Positions 52,120 through 60,604 of a DNA stretch of 64,000 nucleotides are shown piece after piece. The notes below the pieces were generated by a model. It had not been told where the DNA came from and did not search any database. It was given only the letters and a program-made list of their open reading frames with translations. The stretch comes from Hyphomicrobiales bacterium. GTDB taxonomy: Bacteria; Pseudomonadota; Alphaproteobacteria; Rhizobiales; Rhizobiaceae. Made by a program: the position numbers and the translations under genes. The stretch covers positions 152,548 through 216,547 of the forward strand of contig UCMW01000010.1 in NCBI GenBank assembly GCA_900473745.1, in the 5' to 3' direction. Numbering within the stretch: the stretch's first letter is position 1; each line of letters starts with the position of its first letter.

Positions 52120-52692
52120 ATGAACGCACATCTTCAGCCGACCGGCTCGGCCTATTTCATTGCCAAGGAAACCGCCGTCATCGAGAGCCATACGCTCTCG
52201 GTGCTTGTCGACAACGAGCCGGGCGTTCTCGCCCGGGTCATCGGCCTGTTCTCCGGCCGTGGATATAACATCGAAAGCCTGACGGTGTCCGAGACGGAAC
52301 ACGAGGCGCATCTGTCGCGCATCACAATCGTGACGCGGGGCACGCCCGGCGTACTCGAGCAGATCAAGGCGCAGCTCGAGCGGATCGTTCCGGTGCACCG
52401 AGTTCTTGACCTGACCGTGCGGGCGCGCGAACTCGGCCAGGAGCGGCCGATCGAGCGGGAAGTGGCGCTCATCAAGGTCGTCTCGACCGGTGAGATGCGG
52501 GCGGAAACCTTGCGTTTGGCCGATGCCTTCCACGCTAAGGTCGTCGACGCAACGGTCGAACATTTCATCTTCGAGATTACCGGCAAGTCCTCGAAGATCG
52601 ACCAGTTCGTCTCGATCATGAAGCCGCTTGGTCTGAACGAGATCTGCCGGACCGGGATCGCGGCGATGAACCGTGGTTCTCAAGGCATGTAA
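52120..52692 (+). CDS. ilvH: Acetolactate synthase small (regulatory) subunit
   Basis: ACT-domain regulatory subunit that confers valine feedback and activates the large subunit. The 190-residue protein has the N-terminal ACT domain (HTLSVLVDNEPGVLARVIGL, then FSGRGYNIESLTV) and the second regulatory domain (KVVDATVEHFIFEITG). GGGAGG lies nine bases before ATG 52120. A perfect 7-bp inverted repeat (TTCGCGA/TCGCGAA, 52697-52712) and a terminator follow. Confidence 0.95.
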   Translation: MNAHLQPTGSAYFIAKETAVIESHTLSVLVDNEPGVLARVIGLFSGRGYNIESLTVSETEHEAHLSRITIVTRGTPGVLEQIKAQLERIVPVHRVLDLTVRARELGQERPIEREVALIKVVSTGEMRAETLRLADAFHAKVVDATVEHFIFEITGKSSKIDQFVSIMKPLGLNEICRTGIAAMNRGSQGM

Positions 52693-52720
52693 GGAATTCG
52701 CGATTTCGCGAAATGAAGAA

Positions 52721-52740
52721 GGGCGGCCGTGCGGTCGCCC
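52721..52740 (+). terminator. Intrinsic terminator of the ilvB-ilvH operon
   Basis: Stem GGGCGGCC with GGTCGCCC (one G-U pair), four-base loop GTGC, followed by TTTTTGTTTT. It also lies just before the convergent arsR stop at 52750. Confidence 0.9.
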
Positions 52741-52749
52741 TTTTTGTTT

Positions 52750-53289
52750 TCAGTTCATGCCGAGCAGATCGAGAAGACCCATTTGCTGGGGCGGTGGCGG
52801 CAGATCGGCTTCTGCCTTCTTTGGCTTGTCCCTGGCCGGCTTTTTGCTCCCCGGCTTCGCGCTGGACTTTTTGTCCGCCTTGCTTGCCGATGGATCGGTT
52901 TCGAAGTTGTCGGCCTTCTTACCGGCAGACTTTTTCGCCTGCGCCGGCCTATCCTCCGGCGTTGCCACGTCCGTCACGCCGTCCGGCGCTGTGGCTGTCG
53001 TCAGCATGGCCAGCAACGCGTGCCGCAGGGCTGTCGGTCTGAGGCTGTAATGGATGTACTGGCCCTTCTTTTCGCCTTCGATCAGTTCGGCATTTTCGAG
53101 GATGGAGAGATGCTGGGAGATCGAGGGCTTGGCCATGTCGAAACGGGCGGCGATCTCGCCGGCGGTCAGAGTCGACTGGGACAGGTGCACCAGCATCATG
53201 CGCCGGGGATCGGAGGCCAGTGCATGGAAGACTCGCGACGAAGTCTTATCGATTGCCGGATGCAGATCGGTCTTGCCGCGCTTCGCCAT
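52750..53289 (-). CDS. ArsR/SmtB family transcriptional regulator
   Basis: A 179-residue winged-helix regulator. The DNA-binding region is clear: VFHALASDPRRMMLVHLSQS, LTAGEIAARFDMAKPSISQH with the recognition helix, and LIEGEKKGQYIHYSL for the wing. No ELCVCDL-type metal-binding motif is visible, so it resembles the SdpR-type branch rather than a metal sensor. The last 60 residues are an unusual Lys/Pro/Ala-rich low-complexity tail (SAKPGSKKPARDKPKKAE). GAGGTAGAGAC precedes ATG 53289. A perfect palindrome lies 43 bases upstream, likely its own operator. Confidence 0.87.
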   Translation of the reverse strand: MAKRGKTDLHPAIDKTSSRVFHALASDPRRMMLVHLSQSTLTAGEIAARFDMAKPSISQHLSILENAELIEGEKKGQYIHYSLRPTALRHALLAMLTTATAPDGVTDVATPEDRPAQAKKSAGKKADNFETDPSASKADKKSSAKPGSKKPARDKPKKAEADLPPPPQQMGLLDLLGMN

Positions 53290-53331
53290 GTCTCTACCTC
53301 TGCGGAGCGGCCCGTTCGGCCGCAGTTCACG

Positions 53332-53351
53332 AATTAGGCAATCTCCTAATT
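53332..53351. promoter_or_regulatory. Perfect palindrome, candidate ArsR operator
   Basis: Arms AATTAGG (53332-53338) and CCTAATT (53345-53351) around six bases. It lies 43 bases in front of arsR, with the DUF2269 gene stopping at 53418. Typical of ArsR-family 7-to-8-base arms and placed where an autoregulatory operator is expected. Inference only. Confidence 0.5.
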
Positions 53352-53417
53352 TCCTGAAGGGCTGCGGTAAAGTGGCGGAAAGACAGGGCCTGTGGATAGA
53401 TCGCGATTTTCCGATGC

Positions 53418-53897
53418 TCAGAAGCCGATCGGGATCTCCGGCTTGTTTAACATCAGCCATACGATCGCCAAGACCGACAAGAAGGCGGGAAAGCCGCAGG
53501 CAAACCAGATGCGGAATAGCTTGCCATAGCGGGCCGGCAGTGGGGTGCCCGAGGCGACTGCCTGACGCGCGAGATCGCGAAGCTGGATCTGGATCCAGAC
53601 GACGGGCAGCCAGAAGAGCCCGACCACGACATAGAGGATCAGCGACAGCAGAACCCAGCCCGATGTCAGCGGCCAGCCGATTTCATAGGCGAGCCAGGCG
53701 CCGGATACGGGCTGCAGAATGGCGGCGGTCGCGGTGAATACCGAATCAGCAATCACGACCGTGCCGGCAACATGGGCGATGTGGGCGGGATTGCCGGAGC
53801 GGTGGGCAAGCAGCATGAAGAAGGCTATTCCGGCGCCGGTGCCAAAGAGCACGGTGGCGCCGATCACGTGAGCGAAGCGCAGGATCTCTTCCAGCAT
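53418..53897 (-). CDS. DUF2269 family membrane protein
   Basis: A 159-residue protein with four hydrophobic helices, of the DUF2269 family (LEEILRFAHVIGATVLFGTG at the N-terminus and WIQIQLRDLARQAVA in the middle). It starts one base after the SDR-DoxX stop on the same strand, so the two are coupled. It precedes arsR with the palindrome in between. Function unknown; the pairing with an SDR-DoxX fusion is the best clue. Confidence 0.82.
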   Translation of the reverse strand: MLEEILRFAHVIGATVLFGTGAGIAFFMLLAHRSGNPAHIAHVAGTVVIADSVFTATAAILQPVSGAWLAYEIGWPLTSGWVLLSLILYVVVGLFWLPVVWIQIQLRDLARQAVASGTPLPARYGKLFRIWFACGFPAFLSVLAIVWLMLNKPEIPIGF

Positions 53898-53898
53898 C

Positions 53899-55182
53899 TC
53901 AGCGCTCCTCGAGCACGGAAAGGGTCGCCAGCGTCAGGAGGATAGACGGCAGGACCTTCACAAGCGGACCGAGTGGGTCGAGCCAGAGGGCGGGTTCGAT
54001 CAGCGTGCCGGCGCCAAGATAGGCAAGGGCGACGGCGATCATGCCGAGCATGGCCCGTTTCGCCCAGGGCTGGATGAGAATCGCGAGCCCCAGTGCGATG
54101 TCGAGCAGGGAGGTCAGGATGGTGACCGTGAGCGCGGACCCGGCCGGCAGGCTGGCGCCGAAGCGGAGCGATGTGGTGACGGGATCGAGCAGCGGCACGA
54201 GGCCCGAGAGGATCCAGAACAGCGAGAGCGTCAGGATCATCAGGGGCTTCAACAGGTAAAGCCTTGAAAACCAGAGGTCCTGCACGGCAGCCGGCTCGCT
54301 TGCCAGGCGCAATGTGGGATCGGGTGCCGTCAAGGTGGGGCGATCTTCCATCGGCGCCACGCCGATGCCACTGATCCGGATTGCCGTCGAGCGCAGCGGT
54401 GAGCGCCAGCCGAGGCGCCCGGCGAGGTCGGCTCCCAGGGAGATGGCACGAGCAAGGCCCGAGGGCAGGCGAATGACTGGGGCGTCCGCGAGGCCCAGCC
54501 AGCGGCGGTAGAAGCGTACCATATTCTCGACAGTTCGCGTCGGCGCGCCGGCCAGAACCAGATCAGAACCTGGAGCGATGTGTCCTTCGACGGCGTCGAC
54601 GACGGCTTTCGCGACGTCGTGGACATGGATGGCGTTCATCGGGCTTTTGGCATCGACAAGGGGCAGGATGCCCGGGAAGGAGGCGATGGCGCGCAAAAGG
54701 GCAGTGCCGCCATAGGCATTGCGGCCGACCACGACCGTCGGACGCAGGATGACATGCGCAAGACCGGAGCTTGCCAGCGTCCGGTCGGCCTCGAGCTTCG
54801 TCGTCATGAAGGCCGTCCCTGCGCGGGCTAGATTTTCCGGCGCCGAGATCTGGACGATCAGCGGGGCCGGCGAGATTGTTTTGGCAGCCGCCTGCAAGGC
54901 GAGCATTGCTTCCTTCTGCACGGCCACGAGGTCGTCGCGCAGGCCGTCCTGCAGGGCGCCGGCGCAGTTGACGACTGCGGTGATGTCGTCGAGAAGCGGC
55001 ATCCAGTCCGCCGGCTGTCGAAGTGTCCTCAGGTCGCGGGCGAGCCAGCGGGTATCGGGGAAGCGCACTCTCGACTGGCAAATGTCCCGGCCGAGCCCGA
55101 CCACGGGATGGCCGGCACCCTCAAGGGACAGCACAACCTGCTGGCCGATGAAGCCGGTCGCGCCGAGGACGAGTATGGGCAT
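53899..55182 (-). CDS. SDR-family NAD(P)-binding protein fused to DoxX-like membrane domain
   Basis: A 427-residue fusion. The N-terminal 290 residues form an extended SDR/NmrA-type Rossmann fold (LVLGATGFIGQQVV for the dinucleotide loop, VVNCAGAL, LRPTVVVGRNAYGG) lacking a clear YxxxK catalytic pair. The last 130 residues hold four membrane helices of the DoxX-like type (LKPLMILTLSLFWILSGLVP and following). Such fusions are known in rhizobia but the reaction is not. It starts 32 bases past the aldo/keto reductase stop on the same strand and stops one base before DUF2269. Confidence 0.85.
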   Translation of the reverse strand: MPILVLGATGFIGQQVVLSLEGAGHPVVGLGRDICQSRVRFPDTRWLARDLRTLRQPADWMPLLDDITAVVNCAGALQDGLRDDLVAVQKEAMLALQAAAKTISPAPLIVQISAPENLARAGTAFMTTKLEADRTLASSGLAHVILRPTVVVGRNAYGGTALLRAIASFPGILPLVDAKSPMNAIHVHDVAKAVVDAVEGHIAPGSDLVLAGAPTRTVENMVRFYRRWLGLADAPVIRLPSGLARAISLGADLAGRLGWRSPLRSTAIRISGIGVAPMEDRPTLTAPDPTLRLASEPAAVQDLWFSRLYLLKPLMILTLSLFWILSGLVPLLDPVTTSLRFGASLPAGSALTVTILTSLLDIALGLAILIQPWAKRAMLGMIAVALAYLGAGTLIEPALWLDPLGPLVKVLPSILLTLATLSVLEER

Positions 55183-55214
55183 GGATCACGTTTCCGGTTG
55201 TCTGTCGGGTGCGG

Positions 55215-56060
55215 TCAGAGCATCTCCAGCGAGACTTTGCGCTCGGGTGGCGGGAAGGCTGCGTCGAGGCGGGCCCAGTCCTCGTCGGAGATATCGAGAT
55301 CGAGAGCGTCGCGGTTTTCCTGCAGACGACGCAAGTTCGACGTTTTCGGGATCGGGATCACTCTGTCGCGTTCCAGCAGGAAAGCGAGTGCCACTTGCGC
55401 CGGGGTCGCCTGATAGGCCTTGGCGATATGGACCAATTCGGGATGATGCAGGATGCGGCCCTGCTCGATCGGCGAATAGGCCATGACAGGGATCCTGTGC
55501 TCCTGGCACCAGGGCAGGAGGTCGAATTCAATGCCGCGGCGAGAGAGATTGTAGAGGACCTGATTGACGGCGCAGTTCTTGCCATCTGCCACCGAAAACA
55601 GTTCCTCCATGTCGTCGACGTCGAAATTCGAGACCCCCCAGGTACGGATACGGCCAGCCGTCTTCAACTCTTCCAAGGCGGCGACGGTATCGTCGAGCGG
55701 ATGCTCTCCGCGCCAGTGCAGGAGATAGAGGTCGAGATGGTCGGTACCCAGACGGTCGAGGCTCGCGTGGCAGGCCTTGATTGTGCCGTCGTAACTCGCA
55801 TTCCATGGCAGGACTTTGGAGACGAGGAAAGCGTCCTCGCGCCGATCTTTCAGCGCTTCGCCGACGATGCGCTCTGCGCCACCGTCGCCATACATTTCCG
55901 CCGTGTCGATGACCGTCATGCCGAGGTCCAGCGCCAGCCTTACGGCATTGACTTCGGCTTTCGCAGCGGACCTGTCCTCACCCATCATCCAGGTGCCGAA
56001 GCCGAGGCTTGGAACTTCTTCGCCGCTCGGCAGGGTGACAGTCGGAATGGCGTCGTGCAT
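55215..56060 (-). CDS. Aldo/keto reductase
   Basis: A 281-residue NADPH-dependent reductase with the TIM-barrel hallmarks: catalytic Asp in [11 protein letters not shown] with Tyr a few residues on, Lys in LVSKVLP, and His in [16 protein letters not shown]-binding residues are in [24 protein letters not shown] precedes ATG 56060. It may be first gene of the minus-strand group AKR, SDR-DoxX, DUF2269, arsR. Substrate unknown (small carbonyls such as methylglyoxal are typical for this subfamily). Confidence 0.9.
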   Translation of the reverse strand: MHDAIPTVTLPSGEEVPSLGFGTWMMGEDRSAAKAEVNAVRLALDLGMTVIDTAEMYGDGGAERIVGEALKDRREDAFLVSKVLPWNASYDGTIKACHASLDRLGTDHLDLYLLHWRGEHPLDDTVAALEELKTAGRIRTWGVSNFDVDDMEELFSVADGKNCAVNQVLYNLSRRGIEFDLLPWCQEHRIPVMAYSPIEQGRILHHPELVHIAKAYQATPAQVALAFLLERDRVIPIPKTSNLRRLQENRDALDLDISDEDWARLDAAFPPPERKVSLEML

Positions 56061-56231
56061 CTTGTGGCTCCCTGATAGTGTCCCTGCGAACTTAGCCGGA
56101 CACACCGATGGGGCAAGGGACAAATGACGCAGCGCGCTACCCAGGAAGCACTTCGTGTCACCGTCACAAGATTGCCGCTGCCACATCTGGAAGGGTCAGT
56201 TAGGTTGCCCAAAAACTAGGGAGAAACATCC

Positions 56232-56825
56232 ATGTCGGCGGACACGCTGCTGGCCCTCATACTCTTTGCCTTCGCGACCTCGATCACGCCGGGTCCCAAC
56301 AACATGATGCTGTTCGCCTCGGGGGTGAATTTCGGCTTCCGACGGACCATTCCCCACATGTTCGGCATCGGGGCCGGGTTTCTGTCGCTGCTCCTTGGCG
56401 TTGGGCTCGGTCTGGGTGCACTCCTTTCCGCCTATCCTCCAGCTTTCATCGCGCTCAAGGTCGCAGGTGGCTTGTACCTGCTGTGGATCGCGTGGAAGAT
56501 CGGCTCATCGAGGTCCATGGGTGAGGGCGAGAGTAAGGCTAGGCCGATGACCTTTCTGAGTGCCGCTGCCTTCCAGTGGGTCAATCCGAAAGCCTGGGTC
56601 ATGGCGATCACGGCCATGGCGGTCTATCCCAATCCAGAGCAATATGCTCTGACCGTCGCCATCGTCGCGTTGGTCTTCGCCGCAGTGAATGTCCCAAGCG
56701 TGTCTACCTGGGCTGGATTTGGCTCGGCGCTCAGGGAATGGCTCTCGGTGCCGGTCAGGCTCAAATGGTTCAATATCACCATGGCTTTGCTTCTGGTGCT
56801 CAGTCTCTGGCCCATGCTGAAATAG
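56232..56825 (+). CDS. LysE/RhtB family amino acid exporter
   Basis: A 197-residue protein with six hydrophobic helices and the family start LLALILFAFATSITPGPNNM. It probably exports amino acids or related compounds. GGGAGAAACATCC precedes ATG 56232. It is divergent from the aldo/keto reductase and is followed by nthA after nine bases. Whether it exports nitrile-hydratase products or their amino-acid relatives is an inference from the position only. Confidence 0.88.
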   Translation: MSADTLLALILFAFATSITPGPNNMMLFASGVNFGFRRTIPHMFGIGAGFLSLLLGVGLGLGALLSAYPPAFIALKVAGGLYLLWIAWKIGSSRSMGEGESKARPMTFLSAAAFQWVNPKAWVMAITAMAVYPNPEQYALTVAIVALVFAAVNVPSVSTWAGFGSALREWLSVPVRLKWFNITMALLLVLSLWPMLK

Positions 56826-56834
56826 GAAAGTCCC

Positions 56835-57494
56835 GTGTCCGGCCATCACCATGACGACCATGATCATCTCCATCAGCACGACGGGCATGATCACCACCAC
56901 GACAACCAGTATTCCGACATGCAGGCGCGGGTTAAGGCGCTCGAAACGTTGCTGACGGAAAAGGGCCTGATTGATCCTGCTGCGATCGACGCGATCGTCG
57001 AGTCTTACGAGACGAAGGTCGGCCCCAGAAACGGGGCGCGGGTCGTGGCGAAAGCCTGGAGCGATCCTCAATTCGCCGACTGGCTGAGGCGTGATGCGAC
57101 AGCGGCGATCGCGAGCCTCGGCTATAGCGGGCGGCAGGGCGAACACATGCGGGCCGTCTTCAACACGCCTGAGACCCACAATCTCGTCGTCTGTACGCTC
57201 TGCTCCTGTTACCCCTGGTCCGTGCTCGGTCTTCCGCCGGTCTGGTACAAGGCGCCGGCCTATCGGTCGCGGGCGGTCATCGATCCGCGTGGTGTGCTCG
57301 CCGAATTCGGCGTGACCTTGCCGGATGAGATGGGCATTCGCGTCTGGGATTCGACGGCTGAGTTGCGGTATCTCGTGGTGCCGCTGCGTCCTGCCGGCAG
57401 CGAAGGGCTGGACGAGGAGGCGCTTGCCGATCTCGTGACACGCGATTCGATGATCGGTACGAGTCTGGCACTCTCTCCCGAGGTCTCGCGATGA
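56835..57494 (+). CDS. nthA: Nitrile hydratase alpha subunit, cobalt type, with His-rich N-terminus
   Basis: Catalytic subunit that hydrates nitriles to amides. The 219-residue protein carries the metal claw [11 protein letters not shown] (Cys120, Cys123, Cys125, with Ser124); CTLCSC with Thr marks the cobalt type, since iron enzymes have CSLCSC. The GTG start 56835 is preceded by AGGAAAG. Its first 23 residues hold 11 His (positions 4-22) and several Asp, a metal-binding stretch that is not part of the usual domain. The next gene overlaps by four bases. No adjacent amidase gene would process the amide. Confidence 0.94.
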   Translation: MSGHHHDDHDHLHQHDGHDHHHDNQYSDMQARVKALETLLTEKGLIDPAAIDAIVESYETKVGPRNGARVVAKAWSDPQFADWLRRDATAAIASLGYSGRQGEHMRAVFNTPETHNLVVCTLCSCYPWSVLGLPPVWYKAPAYRSRAVIDPRGVLAEFGVTLPDEMGIRVWDSTAELRYLVVPLRPAGSEGLDEEALADLVTRDSMIGTSLALSPEVSR

Positions 57495-58150
57495 ACGGGC
57501 CTCATGATCTCGGTGGCCAAATGGGTTTCGGTCCGGTCGGACCGGAAAAGGACGAGCCGTATTTTCATGCCGAATGGGAGAAGCGGGCGCTCGGCATCAC
57601 GCTCTCCTGCGGGGCTTTCGGCGCCTGGTCGATCGACGAGAGCCGGCATGCCCGTGAGAATATTCCGCCTGCCAACTATCTGGCGGCGAGCTATTACGAG
57701 GTCTGGATCAGGGGAGTGGACATGCTGCTTCAGCGGCATGGTTTCGCCACCGCCGAGGAACTGGCGACGGGTCGCCATCTGGAACAGGGCCGCGCGCCGA
57801 AGCGCGTCCTGAAAGCCGACATGGTCGAGAGTGTGCTGGCCCGAGGCGGGCCATGCGACCGACCCGTCGAGATCGAGCCTAAGTTTTCCGTCGGAGATCG
57901 GGTGCGGACGAAGAATTTCCATCCGACCGGCCACACGCGTCTGCCGCGTTATGCCAGGGCCAAAACGGGTGTGGTCGAAGCCGTCCAAGGCGGCTTCGTT
58001 TTCGCGGATGACAATGCCCATGGTCGGGGTGAAAACCCACAATGGGTCTACACGGTCGTGTTTACAGGAGGCGAGATCTGGGGTGAGGGCGCCGATCCGA
58101 TGCTGACCGTCTCGATCGATGCCTGGGAGAGCTATCTTGAGCGCGTGTGA
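57491..58150 (+). CDS. nthB: Nitrile hydratase beta subunit
   Basis: Structural partner of the alpha subunit, needed for assembly and for shaping the active-site channel. The 219-residue protein has the family start [16 protein letters not shown], the two-domain arrangement, and the SH3-like C-terminal barrel ([20 protein letters not shown] and [22 protein letters not shown] region). It overlaps nthA by four bases (ATGA), and the accessory gene overlaps its end. Confidence 0.94.
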   Translation: MNGPHDLGGQMGFGPVGPEKDEPYFHAEWEKRALGITLSCGAFGAWSIDESRHARENIPPANYLAASYYEVWIRGVDMLLQRHGFATAEELATGRHLEQGRAPKRVLKADMVESVLARGGPCDRPVEIEPKFSVGDRVRTKNFHPTGHTRLPRYARAKTGVVEAVQGGFVFADDNAHGRGENPQWVYTVVFTGGEIWGEGADPMLTVSIDAWESYLERV

Positions 58151-58511
58151 CACGACGATCGAGCTCGTGGCATCGCCAGGTCTGCCCCGATCGCCCGACG
58201 GTGCGCCTGTCTTTGCCCAGCCCTGGCATGCGCAGGCCTTCGCTATGACCGTGCATCTGCATGCGCGCGGCGTGTTCAGCTGGACGGAATGGGCGGAAAG
58301 CCTTTCTGCCGAAGTGCATCGCCCGGAGCGGGCCGCAGACGGATCCGACTATTTCGATGCTTGGGTCGCAGCGTTGACGGGACTGTTGGAGCGCAAGGGG
58401 CTGGCCGATCGCGAGACGGTCGAGGCCTTGCGCGAAAGCTGGCAGCGGGCGGCGGAGGCGACGCCGCATGGCGCGCCGATCGAGCTCTCAAACGACCCGC
58501 TCAGGACCTGA
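58137..58511 (+). CDS. Nitrile hydratase accessory protein (P14K-type activator)
   Basis: A protein of 124 residues resembling the small activator that supports cobalt insertion through self-subunit swapping. FAQPWHAQAFAMTVHLHARG and FSWTEWAESLSAEV are the recognisable family segments, equivalent to part of the beta subunit. I favour TTG 58137, six bases after GGGAGA; ATG 58119 in frame lacks a ribosome-binding site and would overlap nthB by 32 bases. The gene completes an nthA-nthB-activator operon. Confidence 0.82.
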   Translation: MSACDTTIELVASPGLPRSPDGAPVFAQPWHAQAFAMTVHLHARGVFSWTEWAESLSAEVHRPERAADGSDYFDAWVAALTGLLERKGLADRETVEALRESWQRAAEATPHGAPIELSNDPLRT

Positions 58512-58570
58512 TGTCCACGATTTGTTCTGATTTTCCGGGCTTTGGCCTTGCATCGCGCCAACGAATCCGC

Positions 58571-58588
58571 GCATGACCTAGGTCATGC
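58571..58588. repeat. 18-bp perfect palindrome overlapping the helicase start codon
   Basis: GCATGACCTAGGTCATGC, identical to its reverse complement. It contains the ATG of the downstream helicase gene (58585) and, on its left, ATG-ACC-TAG, a two-codon reading frame ended by a stop. A protein bound here would cover the start codon; alternatively it is a 5' mRNA hairpin blocking translation. Confidence 0.45.
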
Positions 58589-59715
58589 AATTCGCGCCCC
58601 AGCAAGACGAGGCCCTCAAGGCCGTTTCGAAATGGCTGAAGGAGGGGAAGACCCCCGTCTTCCGGCTGTTCGGCTATGCCGGTACGGGCAAGACGACGCT
58701 AGCCAAACATTTTGCCGAGCATGTTGATGGCGAGGTGCTGTTTGCCGCCTTCACCGGCAAGGCGGCGCAGGTGTTGCGCTCACGCGGGGCCTCCAACGCC
58801 AAGACCATCCATTCGCTTATCTATCGCCCGCGCGGCGAGGAGGCGGTGGAGGACGAGGAAACCGGCAAGACCTCGATCGCGCCGATGTTCTCGATCAACC
58901 GCCAGAGCCCGGTCGCCAAGGCTGCGCTGATCGTCATCGACGAATGTTCGATGGTCGATGAGGCGCTCGGGCGCGACCTGATGAGTTTCGGCACGCCAAT
59001 CCTGGTGCTCGGCGATCCCGGCCAGCTGCCGCCCGTCTCCGGTGGTGGTTTCTTCACCGATCAGGAGCCAGACTATCTGCTGACGGATATCCATCGGCAG
59101 GCGCGTGACAATCCGATCATCCAGCTCGCGATGCACATTCGTGAAGGCAAGGAGATCATGCATGGCGACTATGGCACGACGGCGCGGGTGATCTCAAAGA
59201 ACGAGGTGACGCAGGACCTCGTCCTCGGGGCCGATCAGGTCCTGGTCGGCACGAACAAGACGCGGCGGCGCTACAACATGCGGCTGCGGGAATTGAAGGG
59301 GTTCACCGTCGACTATCCGCAGGCCGGTGACAAGCTGGTCTGCCTGAGGAACGATCAGGTGAAAGGCCTGCTCAACGGCTCGCTTTGGCAGGTCATGACC
59401 TCGTCGCGAGAGACTGTCAAACCCGGCATCAACCTGCTGATCAAGCCGGAAGACGACGACATGGATCGTGGCGCGGCCAAGATCAAGCTCTTGAAGGCTG
59501 CCTTTGAGGATATCGACACGGAAGTTCCGTGGTCGACGCGCAAGCGATACGATGAGTTCGACTATGGCTATGCGTTGACCGTGCACAAGGCTCAAGGCTC
59601 GCAGTGGAACGACGTCGTGCTGTTCGACGAGAGCTGGGCCTTTCGGGATACGCGCGAACGCTGGCTCTATACCGCCGTGACGCGTGCGGCGGAGACGCTC
59701 ACCATCGTCCGGTGA
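58585..59715 (+). CDS. RecD/Dda-like superfamily 1B DNA helicase
   Basis: A 376-residue 5'-3' helicase. Motifs: GYAGTGKTTLAKHFA (Walker A), VIDECSMV (Walker B), GDPGQLPPV (III), a UvrD-like C-terminal domain ending TVHKAQGSQWNDVVLF (V), and TAVTRAAETL (VI). The size and motif order match phage T4 Dda and short RecD2-like proteins more than the 600-residue RecD. The ATG at 58585 is fixed by the MQFAPQQDEAL start. It follows the nitrile hydratase operon after 73 bases, but an operon link is uncertain. Likely role in replication or repair. Confidence 0.88.
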   Translation: MQFAPQQDEALKAVSKWLKEGKTPVFRLFGYAGTGKTTLAKHFAEHVDGEVLFAAFTGKAAQVLRSRGASNAKTIHSLIYRPRGEEAVEDEETGKTSIAPMFSINRQSPVAKAALIVIDECSMVDEALGRDLMSFGTPILVLGDPGQLPPVSGGGFFTDQEPDYLLTDIHRQARDNPIIQLAMHIREGKEIMHGDYGTTARVISKNEVTQDLVLGADQVLVGTNKTRRRYNMRLRELKGFTVDYPQAGDKLVCLRNDQVKGLLNGSLWQVMTSSRETVKPGINLLIKPEDDDMDRGAAKIKLLKAAFEDIDTEVPWSTRKRYDEFDYGYALTVHKAQGSQWNDVVLFDESWAFRDTRERWLYTAVTRAAETLTIVR

Positions 59716-59737
59716 GCGGCCCCCTTCCGCCTTGGCG

Positions 59738-60427
59738 TCAGTTGGCAACGATGCCCAGCAGCACCGCCTTGGCGACCGCCTGAAACCTGTTCTGGGCTCC
59801 CAATTTTTCGGCAACCCGACGCTCGATCGCCTGAACTTCGTCTGACCTGAGTTCGAGAGTGCGCCCGATGCGAATTGCGGAATAACCCTCCGCCATCAGC
59901 TGCAGGCAGCGATGCTCGATATCATCGAGCTCGGGACGTTTACGGGCAACCTGGGTCGAGACGTTGCCGCCGTCGTCCTCCGGGGTCAGCAGCAGGTTGA
60001 TCTGCTGCAGTTGCCGATGAAGCGTCGACAGGTTGGCCGCAAGCTCGCGCTGGCGGGCCAGCATGGCCTCTTCGAAAAGCAGGTTGGCTTCTGTTTTCGA
60101 CGTTGCCGTCGACAAGGTTTCGAACAAGTCCTGGATGACCGAGATCGGTACACCTACTTCACGGCAAGCATTGATCACGGCCATACGCGACACGTCGCGT
60201 TCGCCGTAGACCCGCATCAGCCCGAGCCGGCTTGCTCTGATCAGACCCTTTTCTTCATAGAAATGCAGGGTCCTGTGGGTGACGCCGAAAAAGTCCGCCA
60301 TATCGGCGATCGCCACTGGCTCCCTGGGAAGTTCGCGCGCCGTCGCGATATCCGGGAGAATAGTTTCTTGTCCGGTCTTGCCGGACTGAATTGCGACGGT
60401 GTGCAGATGGTGTGGTCCGTTCGACAT
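59738..60427 (-). CDS. MerR-type regulator fused to a LuxR-type helix-turn-helix
   Basis: A 229-residue regulator with two DNA-binding motifs. The N-terminal half is a MerR winged helix: IADMADFFGVTHRTLHFYEE, KGLIRASRLGLMRVYGERDV. The central part is a coiled coil (residues about 100-150). The C-terminal 65 residues form a LuxR/GerE-like HTH (LDDIEHRCLQLMAEGYSAIR, then EVQAIERRVAEKLGAQNRFQ). No effector-binding cysteines or multidrug pocket are apparent. GGAGGGG precedes ATG 60427. The AT-rich upstream region (60480-60604) probably contains its promoter and operator. Confidence 0.85.
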   Translation of the reverse strand: MSNGPHHLHTVAIQSGKTGQETILPDIATARELPREPVAIADMADFFGVTHRTLHFYEEKGLIRASRLGLMRVYGERDVSRMAVINACREVGVPISVIQDLFETLSTATSKTEANLLFEEAMLARQRELAANLSTLHRQLQQINLLLTPEDDGGNVSTQVARKRPELDDIEHRCLQLMAEGYSAIRIGRTLELRSDEVQAIERRVAEKLGAQNRFQAVAKAVLLGIVAN

Positions 60428-60604
60428 GTACCCCTCCATGTTCCGTGTCGACGCGTCTGCTCGTCTATGTGCCGCCTGGATGTCTCTCGCCCGATTCTCC
60501 CTCTTCGACTCGCTCGCCTGAGCAATGAGTAATGTATATTCACAATCAATAAAATAAATTTGTATGCGGCTGCGTCACGACGCGTGAACCGCGAGAGCGC
60601 AGCC
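60428..60604. other. Intergenic region upstream of the MerR-LuxR gene
   Basis: About 175 bases. The half nearer the next gene is notably AT-rich (around 60528-60570, rich in A/T tracts) compared with the flanking GC-rich sequence. I see no gene in it and no clear inverted repeat. Confidence 0.35.
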
